Source: Shewanella violacea DSS12 (GTDB lineage: Bacteria; Pseudomonadota; Gammaproteobacteria; Enterobacterales; Shewanellaceae). From it: DNA of 64,000 bases. The DNA lies in the NCBI RefSeq assembly GCF_000091325.1, contig NC_014012.1:3927685-3991684 (forward strand), given 5' to 3'. Position numbers and translations under genes: made by a program. Below the pieces are notes generated by a model, which made no database searches, was not told where the DNA came from, and worked only from the letters and a program-made list of their open reading frames with translations. How positions within the stretch are numbered: position 1 is the stretch's first letter; each line of letters starts with the position of its first letter. Below, in pieces: positions 53,232 through 61,790 of the stretch.

Positions 53232-53554
53232 GCCAGTGGATCACTGTATGTGAGCTAGACGATCTTATTCCTGGAACAGGTGTTTGTGCATTGGTAAACA
53301 ATAAGCAAATTGCCATCTTCAGACCCGATCATTCCGAGCAATTATTTGCGCTTAATAATATGGACCCCTTCGCTCAATCGAATGTGTTGTCACGAGGCAT
53401 TATCTGTCAGCACGACAATCAATTATGGATCGCCAGCCCATTGAAGAAGCAACGTTTTTCACTTAAAGACGGTCATTGCTTTGAAAATCCTGAAATCAAG
53501 CTTGAGTGTTACTCAGTACAGGTTAAAGACAGCCAAGTATTAGTGAGTTTATAA
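53228..53554 (+). CDS. nirD: nitrite reductase small subunit
   Basis: A 108-residue protein with GGAGG six bases before its ATG, overlapping nirB by four bases. It has the Rieske-like fold of NirD (WITVCELDDLIPGTGVCALV, LFALNNMDPFAQSNVLSRG), but as in all NirD the cluster-binding Cys/His residues are missing. It forms the NirBD complex with the large subunit. Confidence 0.95.
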   Translation: MSQWITVCELDDLIPGTGVCALVNNKQIAIFRPDHSEQLFALNNMDPFAQSNVLSRGIICQHDNQLWIASPLKKQRFSLKDGHCFENPEIKLECYSVQVKDSQVLVSL

Positions 53555-53563
53555 CTAAGCCCT

Positions 53564-53598
53564 GTGGGAAATAATGATTAATCCTCTTTATTTCCCAC
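53564..53598 (+). terminator. stem-loop between nirD and nirC
   Basis: GTGGGAAATAA pairs perfectly with TTATTTCCCAC over 11 bp, with a 13-base loop and no T-run. It may partially terminate or set the relative level of nirBD and nirC-cobA mRNA. Confidence 0.6.
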
Positions 53599-53677
53599 GT
53601 TTAAATATTAACTAAAATCGAGTATTTACACTTGATGCCCACGGTTAAAATTTTAGATTTTTACAAGAGTATATTGA

Positions 53678-54496
53678 ATGTATGCAGACACGATAAAGAA
53701 ATGTTCAGCACAAGCTGCACGTATTGTTGAGCTGGCTGATAAAGAAAAAGTGGGGTTTTGGCTAAGTTCAGCCATGGCCGGTGCTTATGTTGGCTTAGGT
53801 ATCATTTTAATTTTTACCTTAGGTAACCTTGTTGACCCTTCAATTCGTCCCTTAGTCATGGGGAGCACTTTTGGTATCGCCCTCACTCTGGTGATTATTG
53901 CAGGTTCAGAGCTTTACACAGGCCATACCATGTATTTAACCTTTGGAGTGAAAACAGGACAGATCACGCTAGGGGATATGGCACGTGTATTACCGCAAAC
54001 CTGGCTGGGAAATTTACTCGGTTCGGTTGGCGTCGCACTACTTTTCTTCTATGCCGGCGGCGGTAAAATCTTACCGGACAGCAACAGCTTGCTACACAAC
54101 GTGGCCATTGCAAAAACTGTCGCACCTGCTTCCGTTCTAATATTCAAAGGTATTTTGTGTAACTGGCTAGTTTGTTTGGCTATTTGGATGTGCCAACGAC
54201 TTGATGGCTCGGCTAAATTCCTCGCGATTGGTTGGTGCTTACTTGCCTTCATCGCCAGTGGCTACGAGCACTCAATTGCGAATATGACCATTTTCGCATT
54301 ATCTTGGTTTGGTGAACACCAAGACACACTCACATTGGCAGGTATAGGTCATAACTTGTTATGGGTAACCTTAGGCAACACGATTTCTGGTGTTGTATTT
54401 ATGGGGCTGGGCTACTGGTTCAGCACACCTAAAGCGCAACGACCTATATTGGCAAGCAAACAAGATAAGCTTCAAGCTAGCAAGCAAGCGACATAA
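53678..54496 (+). CDS. nirC: formate/nitrite-family channel (NirC-type)
   Basis: A 272-residue inner-membrane protein with six membrane segments. FNT signatures: SAMAGAYVGLGIILIFTLGN, GSELYTGHTMYLTFG, FKGILCNWLVCLAIWM and SGYEHSIANMTIFALSWFGE. Members form pentameric channels for nitrite or formate. The operon places it with nitrite reduction, so nitrite uptake is the likely role. The C-terminus has a charged tail rich in Lys and Gln. Confidence 0.94.
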   Translation: MYADTIKKCSAQAARIVELADKEKVGFWLSSAMAGAYVGLGIILIFTLGNLVDPSIRPLVMGSTFGIALTLVIIAGSELYTGHTMYLTFGVKTGQITLGDMARVLPQTWLGNLLGSVGVALLFFYAGGGKILPDSNSLLHNVAIAKTVAPASVLIFKGILCNWLVCLAIWMCQRLDGSAKFLAIGWCLLAFIASGYEHSIANMTIFALSWFGEHQDTLTLAGIGHNLLWVTLGNTISGVVFMGLGYWFSTPKAQRPILASKQDKLQASKQAT

Positions 54497-54551
54497 TATT
54501 TCCTTTATCAAGCCAGTAATAGACAATGACTCAGCCCTGGAGCAAACATAA

Positions 54552-55415
54552 ATGAGTACACAAGATCCAATACATACTTCACCTAGTACTCAAATCCAAG
54601 GGAAAGTGATCCTTGTCGGTGCGGGACCTGGAGATCCAGACCTACTGACAGTAAAGGCTATGCGTTTAATCCAACAGGCCGATGTCATTGTCTATGACCG
54701 CTTAGTTTCAAACGACATAATTGCGCTTATTCCCCAGGGGTGTGAGTTGTTTTTTGTTGGTAAACGAGCAGGGAATCATTGCGTGCCCCAGCAGGAGATC
54801 AATCAAATCTTGGTTGAACAGGCGCTTGCTGGAAAGCTAGTGATCCGTTTAAAAGGCGGTGATCCTTTTATTTTCGGCCGTGGTGGTGAGGAGCTAGAAG
54901 CCCTACTTCCTTACCAGATACCTTTTGAGGTTGTTCCTGGCATCACAGCTGCTGCAGGCTGCGCGGCTTATGCCGGAATTCCCTTAACCCATAGAGACCA
55001 TGCCCAAAGCGTGCAATTCATTACCGGTCATCTCAAGGCTGGTGAAGAGCAAATTAATTGGCAATCTCTCGCCCATGCAAAGCATACTTTAGTGTTTTAT
55101 ATGGGGTTAAACCAAAGCGAATTAATTAAAAATAAGCTCAGTGCTTATGGTCTTTCGCTCACTACCCCCGTTGCTATCATAGAGCGAGGCACTAGCACTC
55201 AACAAAGGGTATTAACCGGGGATTTGGCCGGGTTAGCACAACTTTCGAGCCTAGCTGAAAGTCCGGCCTTAATTATTATCGGCAGTGTTACTCAGCTCAC
55301 CCATCAGCTCAACTGGTTCAAGCCAAACACGCCATCAGAAAAATTGGATCATGCTAGCTACCGAGAAATGCATACATATAAACAAGACAGAACAGGTGTC
55401 TCCTTAGTGCTTTAG
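54552..55415 (+). CDS. cobA: uroporphyrinogen-III C-methyltransferase
   Basis: A 287-residue SAM-dependent enzyme (SUMT, also called NirE in nitrite operons). It makes precorrin-2, the precursor of the siroheme used by NirB. Motifs: [36 protein letters not shown] and [20 protein letters not shown]. The oxidase/ferrochelatase half of CysG is absent, so those steps must be done elsewhere. GGAG lies ten bases before the ATG. It ends the nir operon. The last about 30 residues are non-homologous. Confidence 0.95.
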   Translation: MSTQDPIHTSPSTQIQGKVILVGAGPGDPDLLTVKAMRLIQQADVIVYDRLVSNDIIALIPQGCELFFVGKRAGNHCVPQQEINQILVEQALAGKLVIRLKGGDPFIFGRGGEELEALLPYQIPFEVVPGITAAAGCAAYAGIPLTHRDHAQSVQFITGHLKAGEEQINWQSLAHAKHTLVFYMGLNQSELIKNKLSAYGLSLTTPVAIIERGTSTQQRVLTGDLAGLAQLSSLAESPALIIIGSVTQLTHQLNWFKPNTPSEKLDHASYREMHTYKQDRTGVSLVL

Positions 55416-55554
55416 CCCACAGTCACTCAAGGATGAGACAAGCTCATTACGCCCCCTTTATTAGCTGTCTATGACCTAAGACATCTCCAAGTGACCCTAT
55501 CAGTTAGGTTAAATATGGGCGGCCTTGTTAAAGCTATACACTTTCAGCTGAAAA

Positions 55555-55953
55555 TCACCAGGAATCGGCATGGAAGCGTGCCGTTCTGGCTTCAGCCAAG
55601 GTGCAATCTGTTATATGTATCAATTCGGCCAAGGTGATATTGGGATTGTCAGTGAGCAGACGTGCCAGCTTTGCCTCTAAAGGTTCAAGCTTGTCTGCAT
55701 GATCAAGCAAAGCTGTTTCAATCTTTTGGATAAGATAACGAAAACCGGCTTCCCTTTTCAATAGCTCAGCTTTCAATCCTGCTGAATAGGATTGAATCTT
55801 GATGGCTTCACCTGAGAGCCCCCAATTTCTAGAACGTCGAACACGCTTGAGCTCACATTGATATTGCACTGCAATGGCTTTGGCTTGATTGACCTCTTCT
55901 CTTCCTATTCGATGAATTAGAGAAGGGAGTGAGATGGTGATGTCTTCATTCAT
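55555..55953 (-). CDS. protein of the 'ribosome recycling factor family' type
   Basis: A 132-residue basic protein. ITISLPSLIHRIGREEVNQA, CELKRVRRSRNWGLSG and the C-terminus ITDCTLAEARTARFHADSW match a conserved gammaproteobacterial family annotated as ribosome recycling factor-like; this is from memory and unproven. It is shorter than true RRF (185) and not adjacent to translation genes. The C-terminal half looks helix-turn-helix-like (NITLAELIHITDCTLAEAR), so DNA or RNA binding is another possibility. Confidence 0.6.
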   Translation of the reverse strand: MNEDITISLPSLIHRIGREEVNQAKAIAVQYQCELKRVRRSRNWGLSGEAIKIQSYSAGLKAELLKREAGFRYLIQKIETALLDHADKLEPLEAKLARLLTDNPNITLAELIHITDCTLAEARTARFHADSW

Positions 55954-56118
55954 GGCAGCATTTCATTCATAGACAGTTTAAAGTTTACTTGGGTCCCAGA
56001 TGATCTAGTGTTACCCCCACAAACAGAAACGCCCTCATCACCATGCGGCTTATACAAGTCAGCGCTATGATAAAAAGGGCGTATCTTCAAAAGCCTTAAC
56101 TGTGGTTGTTAAGTCTGT

Positions 56119-56367
56119 TTATTTATAAAAAACTTCAACCTTGCCTTTTATCGTCATCAACAGCGGTTGCCCGCGACGATCTAATGCCTTGTGTGATGGG
56201 ACTTTTACCCAAGATTCACTGATGCAATATTCTTCGACATCAAAGCGCTCTTTGCCGTTGAGTATAATACCTATCTCGTTTTCAAAAATTGCTTCTACAT
56301 GATGTGGACTGCGGGGATTGCCGGACAGGCGATCTGGTAAAGCTGGTTGCGATTTAGTGTCGTTCAT
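56119..56367 (-). CDS. DUF3297 family protein
   Basis: An 82-residue soluble protein. LPDRLSGNPRSPHHVEAIFE, IGIILNGKERFDVEEYCISE and WVKVPSHKALDRRGQPLLM match DUF3297 end to end. Biochemical function is unknown for this family; members are small cytosolic proteins of proteobacteria. Single gene. Confidence 0.92.
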   Translation of the reverse strand: MNDTKSQPALPDRLSGNPRSPHHVEAIFENEIGIILNGKERFDVEEYCISESWVKVPSHKALDRRGQPLLMTIKGKVEVFYK

Positions 56368-56798
56368 TGTCTAAGTCTGTAGTGAGTAAAGCGTGCGCTA
56401 TTGTAGGCAATACAGGCCTTATGCTCAAGAGGTGCAGTAATAAATCTAGGTCGACCTTGCCCCCTCTTTACCCCCTCAGCTCTAAACAAGAGCTAGGCAA
56501 GCGCTAGATATTTTATAGCGATGCAATTTATAGCGACAAAAAAACACAAACACTGATTTTAAAGCCCGCTATAAGCACCTAGCCGACAGCTTGTCTTATG
56601 CTTTGTAATTTGGCGGAACAAGCCATGTTATTTTTAAAATGTATGCCAATAGAGCCGCTTTTAGCGGCTATGTGTCTTATCAAAGAGCAGTTTGATTAGT
56701 TAAAAGTCAAAGGCCAACTAAGCTAGCAAGTACCTTAGTTGGCCGGATATGTTTCTGACTGATAATAAGGCATCAGGATACTCACTCCGACAGCCAAG
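56368..56798. other. gap with two hairpins
   Basis: No gene seen. AGCCGCTTTTAGCGGCT near 56652 is a short perfect hairpin, and the LruC-gene terminator lies at 56712-56744. Confidence 0.55.
56712..56744 (-). terminator. terminator after the LruC-type gene
   Basis: GGCCAACTAAG and CTTAGTTGGCC form a perfect 11-bp stem with an 11-base loop; on the minus strand TTTGACTTTT follows. Confidence 0.78.
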
Positions 56799-59390
56799 TT
56801 ATTTATTTTTATTCTTTTTATGTTTGTACCAGTCTTTTTTACTCTTACCACGACTTGAAGCCCAGTCTAAAATTTCAGGATAATCCTCAGATAAATCGAC
56901 TCTCTCCTTTGGATGTTCCCATATTTGCGGAATGATCATCGCCCAAGGTAAATTATCTTCTGTTTGGTAAAACTTATCCGTGCTTTTATCTGTATCGTCA
57001 TGAACTGTGCCAAATTGTCTTTTCGATGCATACTTGGTTGGTCGATAACCAGGGAAATGAACCTCAATAACTTCACCATTACCCAGTTTGCGTGAAATAA
57101 ACGAATTATAAGGTGCTGAACCAAATATATTCTCATCCACTGGATTGTGTAAGTTGATGGTAACAATGAACATAGCACCTGTGACTTTAGGGCTATTGGG
57201 TTCCGTATTCGCAAATTCAAAACCGTTGGGGGCAGGTAAGGCATCTTTAATATCTTCGATAATAACAAACATAGTCTGATTACCATCTGCTATCGGCGTT
57301 AATGGTACAGCGTTAGAAACGGGCCCCATGGTTGCGGATGCAATATTGGTAATGGGAGTATTAATACTTATCTGAAGTCCGTTCTTATATGACGCTCCCC
57401 TCGCGACCGGTTGAAGTTTAAGGATAACTTTACTTATCTGCCCATCAACTTTTGTTTCTGTCGCATTATAATTAATCACCACATCATTAAAATCATAATC
57501 ACCTTTGCTGGGCCAATAATCTTCAAAGGCCATTGTCCCCATCTGCTCCTCTGCGGGTGAGTAAGCAGTAGTCGTGACTAAGGGAACTGGTACATCGGCA
57601 ACTTCTAACGGAGATGTATCATAAAGATTAACCTCAAGACCATCACTGAAATTATCCTTATCACTATCAGCATCCAGCGGGTCTGTAAGATGAAGATTAA
57701 GTTCTTCATTGTCGGTCAAACCATCACCATCGGTATCCGCCAGTGTCGGGTCTGTGGCTAACTCGTTCACTTCAACGGCATCAAGTAATCCATCACCATC
57801 GGTATCAACTAATCCCGGGTCTGTATTAAGAATATTGACTTCATAATCATCTGAAAACCCATCCTCATCCGTATCTAATAACGTCGGGTCTGAATTATAA
57901 AATATAACTTCCTCTAAATCGGTCAGCGTATCTTGGTCTGTATCCGTTAACAGCGGATCTGTACCGTAAATAATCACCTCTTCATAATCGGTTAACCCAT
58001 CATTATCTGTATCTGGATCTGTCGGTGAGGTATTTAAAACATCAGTTTCATCGATATTAGATAATCCATCACCATCGAGATCATCTGGATTTATAATCGC
58101 TTCCTCTATGGGATTATCTAATGTTGCTAAGGTATTTTCTAAATCTATTTCACCTTGGGTTTGCTGGGTTTGTACATTCAATGCGTAAACATAAACATCA
58201 CCAGACAGACTTTTTTTAATCTTTTTATTATGGGCGCCAACGCTAACATAGCTTGCAGAAACAGCCACGGAATGGCCAAAATTGTCCTGTGACGCACCGT
58301 CAGCGGCTATAAATGAAAATTGTTCTAGCCAAATATCACCAACAAGATGGAACAGCACAACAGCTCCTGATGATGAATTCACATTTTCAGCGCCTATCAC
58401 TATATGCTCGCCAACAATCGCTACCGAATTACCAAATTGGTCGCCAGAAAGTCCAGCATTGGCGGTTAACTTAGCTTGATTTGTCCATGCATCATCTTTT
58501 CGTTTATAGATGTAAACCGCCCCCTTATTAGTCTCATTATTTCCATGTGGATCATTTTCCATCCTGGCACCAACGACCGCATAATCTTTAGAAATAGCGA
58601 CTGATAATGCGTAATTGGCAGCACGAGTAACTAAGCCGCCTTTTAATGTGGCTTGTTTAGTCCAAGTATCATCATAATCATCATATTTATAAATATAGGC
58701 AGAACCTTCTTTAGTCTTACCTGACTCTCCATCGCCAATGATCAAATAGCCTTCAGAGATACTGACAGCGGCTCCAAATTGTTTACTCTTGAACTCAGAA
58801 TCAGGAGTGATAGTGGTATTTAATACCCAAATAGAGCCAGTACGTTTGTAAACATAAACAGCGCCATCATCATTCGAGCCTCCTGGCGAAGCTATGACCG
58901 CAAGATCGCCCGATATGCTGACTGATTCTCCAAAATAATCATTACTCGTAGTGCCTGGTTTAGTCATTTCACTCTGCTGACTCCAGATACCATTTTGGTA
59001 ATTAAAGATATAAACAGCACCAGTTTGCCCACCTTGAAGCTGGGCACTGATAATGACACTCTGATCTGAAATCGCCACTGCACTGCCAAATTGCTTAATT
59101 GCATTCTGGGTCTCTGAGGTAGGATTTAGACAAGTCGTCATTGACCAAATGTTTTGATTGCGTAAAAAAACACACGTTTCACCCTGATCACTTTGTTTTC
59201 CCGGCGTTCCAACAATAATAAAAGACTCAGTAACAGCCACTGAAGTACCAAAATTTGCAAATGATTTAGTCGCATCATTTGCAAGCTGACTCTGGAGGAT
59301 AGGTTCAGCATTAAGCGACAGATGCCATAAGCTAGTCATTAGCAATATGGTAAATAAAGACACGTCTGAATATTTTTTTATATTAGCCAT
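56799..59390 (-). CDS. secreted LruC-domain protein with FG-GAP propeller and calcium repeats
   Basis: An 863-residue exported protein. A signal peptide (LFTILLMTSLWHLSLNAEP) precedes seven FG-GAP-type blades (residues about 42-410, for example FGTSVAVTESFIIVG, FGAAVSISEGYLIIG and FGHSVAVSASYVSVG), consistent with a seven-bladed propeller. Seven thrombospondin type-3-like calcium repeats follow (about 440-600; DTDGDGLTDNEEL and similar). The C-terminus (about 610-840) is an LruC domain with YWPSKGDYDFNDVVINY. It is probably displayed or released at the cell surface. The gene follows a lipoprotein gene by six bases, forming a two-gene operon. Confidence 0.9.
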   Translation of the reverse strand: MANIKKYSDVSLFTILLMTSLWHLSLNAEPILQSQLANDATKSFANFGTSVAVTESFIIVGTPGKQSDQGETCVFLRNQNIWSMTTCLNPTSETQNAIKQFGSAVAISDQSVIISAQLQGGQTGAVYIFNYQNGIWSQQSEMTKPGTTSNDYFGESVSISGDLAVIASPGGSNDDGAVYVYKRTGSIWVLNTTITPDSEFKSKQFGAAVSISEGYLIIGDGESGKTKEGSAYIYKYDDYDDTWTKQATLKGGLVTRAANYALSVAISKDYAVVGARMENDPHGNNETNKGAVYIYKRKDDAWTNQAKLTANAGLSGDQFGNSVAIVGEHIVIGAENVNSSSGAVVLFHLVGDIWLEQFSFIAADGASQDNFGHSVAVSASYVSVGAHNKKIKKSLSGDVYVYALNVQTQQTQGEIDLENTLATLDNPIEEAIINPDDLDGDGLSNIDETDVLNTSPTDPDTDNDGLTDYEEVIIYGTDPLLTDTDQDTLTDLEEVIFYNSDPTLLDTDEDGFSDDYEVNILNTDPGLVDTDGDGLLDAVEVNELATDPTLADTDGDGLTDNEELNLHLTDPLDADSDKDNFSDGLEVNLYDTSPLEVADVPVPLVTTTAYSPAEEQMGTMAFEDYWPSKGDYDFNDVVINYNATETKVDGQISKVILKLQPVARGASYKNGLQISINTPITNIASATMGPVSNAVPLTPIADGNQTMFVIIEDIKDALPAPNGFEFANTEPNSPKVTGAMFIVTINLHNPVDENIFGSAPYNSFISRKLGNGEVIEVHFPGYRPTKYASKRQFGTVHDDTDKSTDKFYQTEDNLPWAMIIPQIWEHPKERVDLSEDYPEILDWASSRGKSKKDWYKHKKNKNK

Positions 59391-59396
59391 AATCGT

Positions 59397-59873
59397 TTAC
59401 TCAACTAAATAGTAAATATGATTTGTTTTATCTATAGGTAGATCTAGCTCTGCGTAACTATCGCCATCAATAACGACTACCATGGATTCTATATAACTGG
59501 GTACAGACATCGAACTGGTATATTTCATTGCATTGTTTATTTCAGATTTTTCTAGCAGATTGATCGGCGTATTGGTAGTAGGATCAGTTTCTGAATAAAC
59601 TGATATCCTAGTAACCCCTTGCATCTGACTGAAAGAAATATCAATTTTCACCGTTCTCTGCATATCAAACCTGAAGCCATCTTCAATTAAAATCTCGTCA
59701 AAAGATTTCACTGACACAGGATCTGGTTCACTAGGCTCTTCTACTACGGCTACAATAGGCTCCTCTACTACGGGTTCAGTATCTTCCTCTCCACCTGAGT
59801 GCGAACAGCCCATAAAAATCATTACAAACAACACGGTACAACAACGCATCATCAATCGACTTAGATTATCCAT
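59397..59873 (-). CDS. lipoprotein partner of the LruC protein
   Basis: A 158-residue lipoprotein from ATG 59873, with AAGGA eight bases upstream; the frame begins earlier at 59951. The signal ends in FVMIFMGCSHSG (lipidated Cys). A Glu/Val/Pro-rich linker (PVVEEPIVAVVEEPSEP) precedes a beta-rich domain with RTVKIDISFSQMQGVTRISV. No family recognised. Its position immediately before the LruC gene suggests a periplasmic or surface partner; such pairs are typical but the function is open. Confidence 0.75.
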   Translation of the reverse strand: MDNLSRLMMRCCTVLFVMIFMGCSHSGGEEDTEPVVEEPIVAVVEEPSEPDPVSVKSFDEILIEDGFRFDMQRTVKIDISFSQMQGVTRISVYSETDPTTNTPINLLEKSEINNAMKYTSSMSVPSYIESMVVVIDGDSYAELDLPIDKTNHIYYLVE

Positions 59874-60423
59874 AGCTGGTATCCTTTTGGAAAATTTGAG
59901 TCGGTACTCGGTAAGCAGGGAGTTTATAGCCTCACGAAAACCTATCTTCAAGTCTAAAAGGCAATGTTTACGCCAACTGAAAAATATTAATGAATACGAT
60001 TTTAAGATAAGACCAATAAGATGGCTAAATCACTGTTAACTAAGGCGGGAAAGTGGACAGATTAAATATTCAATGAGATGAGTTAACTTAAGAAGTCTTG
60101 TCGACAGACAATAAAGTGTTTAATTTTCCCTGCATAATTCGCAATTTGCGATGCATATAAAAAAGTACATATTTCATAATGAAAATACTGTCACTCAAGC
60201 AGCAGACTAGGGACGAGTGACTGGGCTACCAAGTTCGATTTAACCAAGCCGAGATTTAAGGATAAGAAGATAATTAGACACACATAATTATTCTTATACG
60301 CTTTAGTCTGCGCCGTTTATCTAAATCGACTTGTTGAAAGGTTGATTTATCAAGGTTCTCAATAGAGAATAGCAGCAAGTTAGACTAGTTTATTCAGTAG
60401 TATAGAATTGGAGTTCTTATTAA
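59874..60423. other. gap upstream of the dCMP deaminase gene
   Basis: No gene seen. Both the lipoprotein/LruC operon and the deaminase should have promoters here; I cannot point to clear -35/-10 boxes. Confidence 0.5.
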
Positions 60424-60870
60424 ATGACAAAATGGGCAACACGTTTTCTACAGATGGCAGAGCTCGTTGCATCTTGGAGTAAAGATCCCTCCACTCAAGT
60501 TGGTGCAGTGATCACCGAAGATAACCGTATTGTCTCTTTAGGCTTCAACGGCTACCCACACGGGATCTCCGATAGTGCCGAAACCGATAACCGTGAGATG
60601 AAGCTGCTAAAAACCCTCCACGCAGAAGAGAATGCCATTCTCTATGCTAAGCGTGATCTCAGCGGCTGCGAGATCTGGGTTACTCACTTCCCCTGCCCCA
60701 ACTGCGCTGCAAAGATCATCCAAACAGGTTTGAGCACAGTGCACAGCCCAGAACCAAGCAAAGACTTCCTGTCACGCTGGGGAGATAAGATTAAAATAAG
60801 CCAAGATATGCTCGACCAAGCCGGTGTTAAAGTCGATTGGATGCAACCAGAGCCTTCAGCGTCTGCTTGA
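60424..60870 (+). CDS. dCMP/cytidine deaminase-family protein
   Basis: A 148-residue zinc enzyme with GGAG ten bases before ATG. Motifs: KDPSTQVGAVITEDNRIVSL, the zinc His and catalytic Glu in TLHAEENAILYAK, and the zinc Cys pair in HFPCPNCAAKII. It fits the dCMP deaminase group, which makes dUMP for thymidylate synthesis. The stop lies inside the first unit of a 25-bp tandem repeat, so the last few residues (EPSASA) come from the repeat. Confidence 0.92.
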   Translation: MTKWATRFLQMAELVASWSKDPSTQVGAVITEDNRIVSLGFNGYPHGISDSAETDNREMKLLKTLHAEENAILYAKRDLSGCEIWVTHFPCPNCAAKIIQTGLSTVHSPEPSKDFLSRWGDKIKISQDMLDQAGVKVDWMQPEPSASA

Positions 60871-61000
60871 TTAAGAGCCTTCAGCGGCTATTGCATAAAA
60901 CGCCTTCAGAGGCTGTTTCATAAAGAGCCTTCAGCGTCTGCTTGATCAAGAGCCCTCAGCGTTTATTTGATAAAACGCCTTCAGCGCCTTAAAAAGCTCC
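60851..61000. repeat. 25-bp tandem repeat, six copies, starting inside the deaminase gene
   Basis: Units with (A)GCCTTCAGCG begin at 60851, 60876, 60901, 60926, 60951 and 60976, an exact 25-bp period. Unit 1 contains the end of the deaminase frame and its stop. Copies differ by several bases. Confidence 0.95.
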
Positions 61001-61020
61001 GTTTAAACCACGGAGCTCTT
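60991..61020 (+). terminator. hairpin after the 25-bp array
   Basis: AGCTCCG and CGGAGCT pair with a nine-base loop, following an A-run. The T-run after it is weak. Confidence 0.55.
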
Positions 61021-61144
61021 CGCCATTTTCATTAAAAGAGCAGCGTCACTAGGCACTATCTAGCCATCTATGACAGTTAGCCGTCCCCTTAGCACCCTTG
61101 CCATCACAGCATTTGTGAATCCATTCATATCAGACAGCAGCCCT

Positions 61145-61213
61145 CCTTGCCCTACTCTATTATTAGAAAAGAAAAGAAAAGAGAAGAAAAGAGAAGAAAA
61201 GAGAAGAGAAGAG
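61145..61213 (+). repeat. purine tract of AGAAA/AGAG units
   Basis: An almost pure A/G tract of AGAAAAG and AGAGAAG words, about 60 bases. Such mirror-like purine runs can adopt triplex structure. Confidence 0.85.
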
Positions 61214-61302
61214 AATTTCACGAATTTGGTGGCCGCTGGCCATAAGCAAAAGAATGGTTCCCGGCTACAAGCATCACCGGGATGACGGCTTAAAGAGCAC
61301 AA

Positions 61303-61457
61303 ATCCCACTCCATCGCTGTCCCTGCGATCGGGGATAAGTACCTCCATGTACAACTCCCCTCATTCACCATCCATGGCGATCGGGGATAAGTACTTCCAT
61401 GTACAACTCCCCTCATTCACCATCCATGGCGATCGGGGATAAGTACTTCCATGTACA
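61303..61457. repeat. 52-bp tandem repeat, dispersed-family copies 3-5
   Basis: GATCGGGGATAAGTACCTCC begins at 61327, and the same unit with an ACTTCC variant begins at 61379 and 61431 (52-bp period; third copy cut after GTACA). The leader AAATCCCACTCCATCGCTGT at 61303 recurs at 61577. Confidence 0.95.
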
Positions 61458-61462
61458 AAAAA

Positions 61463-61487
61463 GCGAACCACACAGGTTCGCTTTTTT
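61463..61487 (+). terminator. strong terminator after repeat copies 3-5
   Basis: GCGAACC and GGTTCGC pair with a five-base loop and are followed by six Ts; the A-run on the other side makes it work in reverse too. Confidence 0.92.
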
Positions 61488-61518
61488 ATGCTTTAGCTCA
61501 ATGAAGCCAACTACTCAA

Positions 61519-61572
61519 TAATTGCGTCGCTGGCGATGATAACTCTTAGTAACAGAAGTATTATCAAGCCCA
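61519..61572. repeat. first copy of the gcvP-proximal 67-bp repeat
   Basis: TAATTGCGTCGCTGGCGATG at 61519, with the rest of the unit, recurs at 61659 and 61726 directly after the gcvP end. Confidence 0.92.
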
Positions 61573-61576
61573 ATAA

Positions 61577-61627
61577 ATCCCACTCCATCGCTGTCCCTGC
61601 GATCGGGGATAAATACCTCCATGTACA
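61577..61627. repeat. dispersed GGGGATAAATACCTCC repeat, copy 6
   Basis: The AAATCCCACTCCATCGCTGT leader and GATCGGGGATAAATACCTCC unit recur here, ending GTACA immediately before a terminator. Confidence 0.92.
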
Positions 61628-61630
61628 AAA

Positions 61631-61653
61631 AACGCACCACTAAGGGTGCGTTT
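61631..61653. terminator. terminator after repeat copy 6
   Basis: AACGCACC pairs with GGTGCGTT, with an ACTAAG loop, flanked by an A-run on the left and TTTC on the right. On the minus strand it can end gcvP transcription. Confidence 0.82.
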
Positions 61654-61658
61654 CATCA

Positions 61659-61790
61659 TAATTGCGTCGCTGGCGATGATAACTCTTAGTAACAGAAGTA
61701 TTATCAAGTCCAAGCAGCAATTATGTAATTGCGTCGCTGACGATGATAACTCTTAGTAACAGAAGTATTATCAAGCCCAAGCAGCAATTA
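61659..61790. repeat. 67-bp tandem repeat abutting gcvP stop (two copies)
   Basis: Two adjacent copies, 61659-61725 and 61726-61790, differing at few bases. The second ends exactly at the gcvP stop codon; its last bases GCAGCAATTA resemble the gcvP end. Confidence 0.92.

Noticed and set aside
61060..61416. 118-codon minus ORF and two plus-strand ORFs in the 61-kb gap
   Set aside because: They are made of the purine tract and the 52-bp repeats, without homology or start signals.
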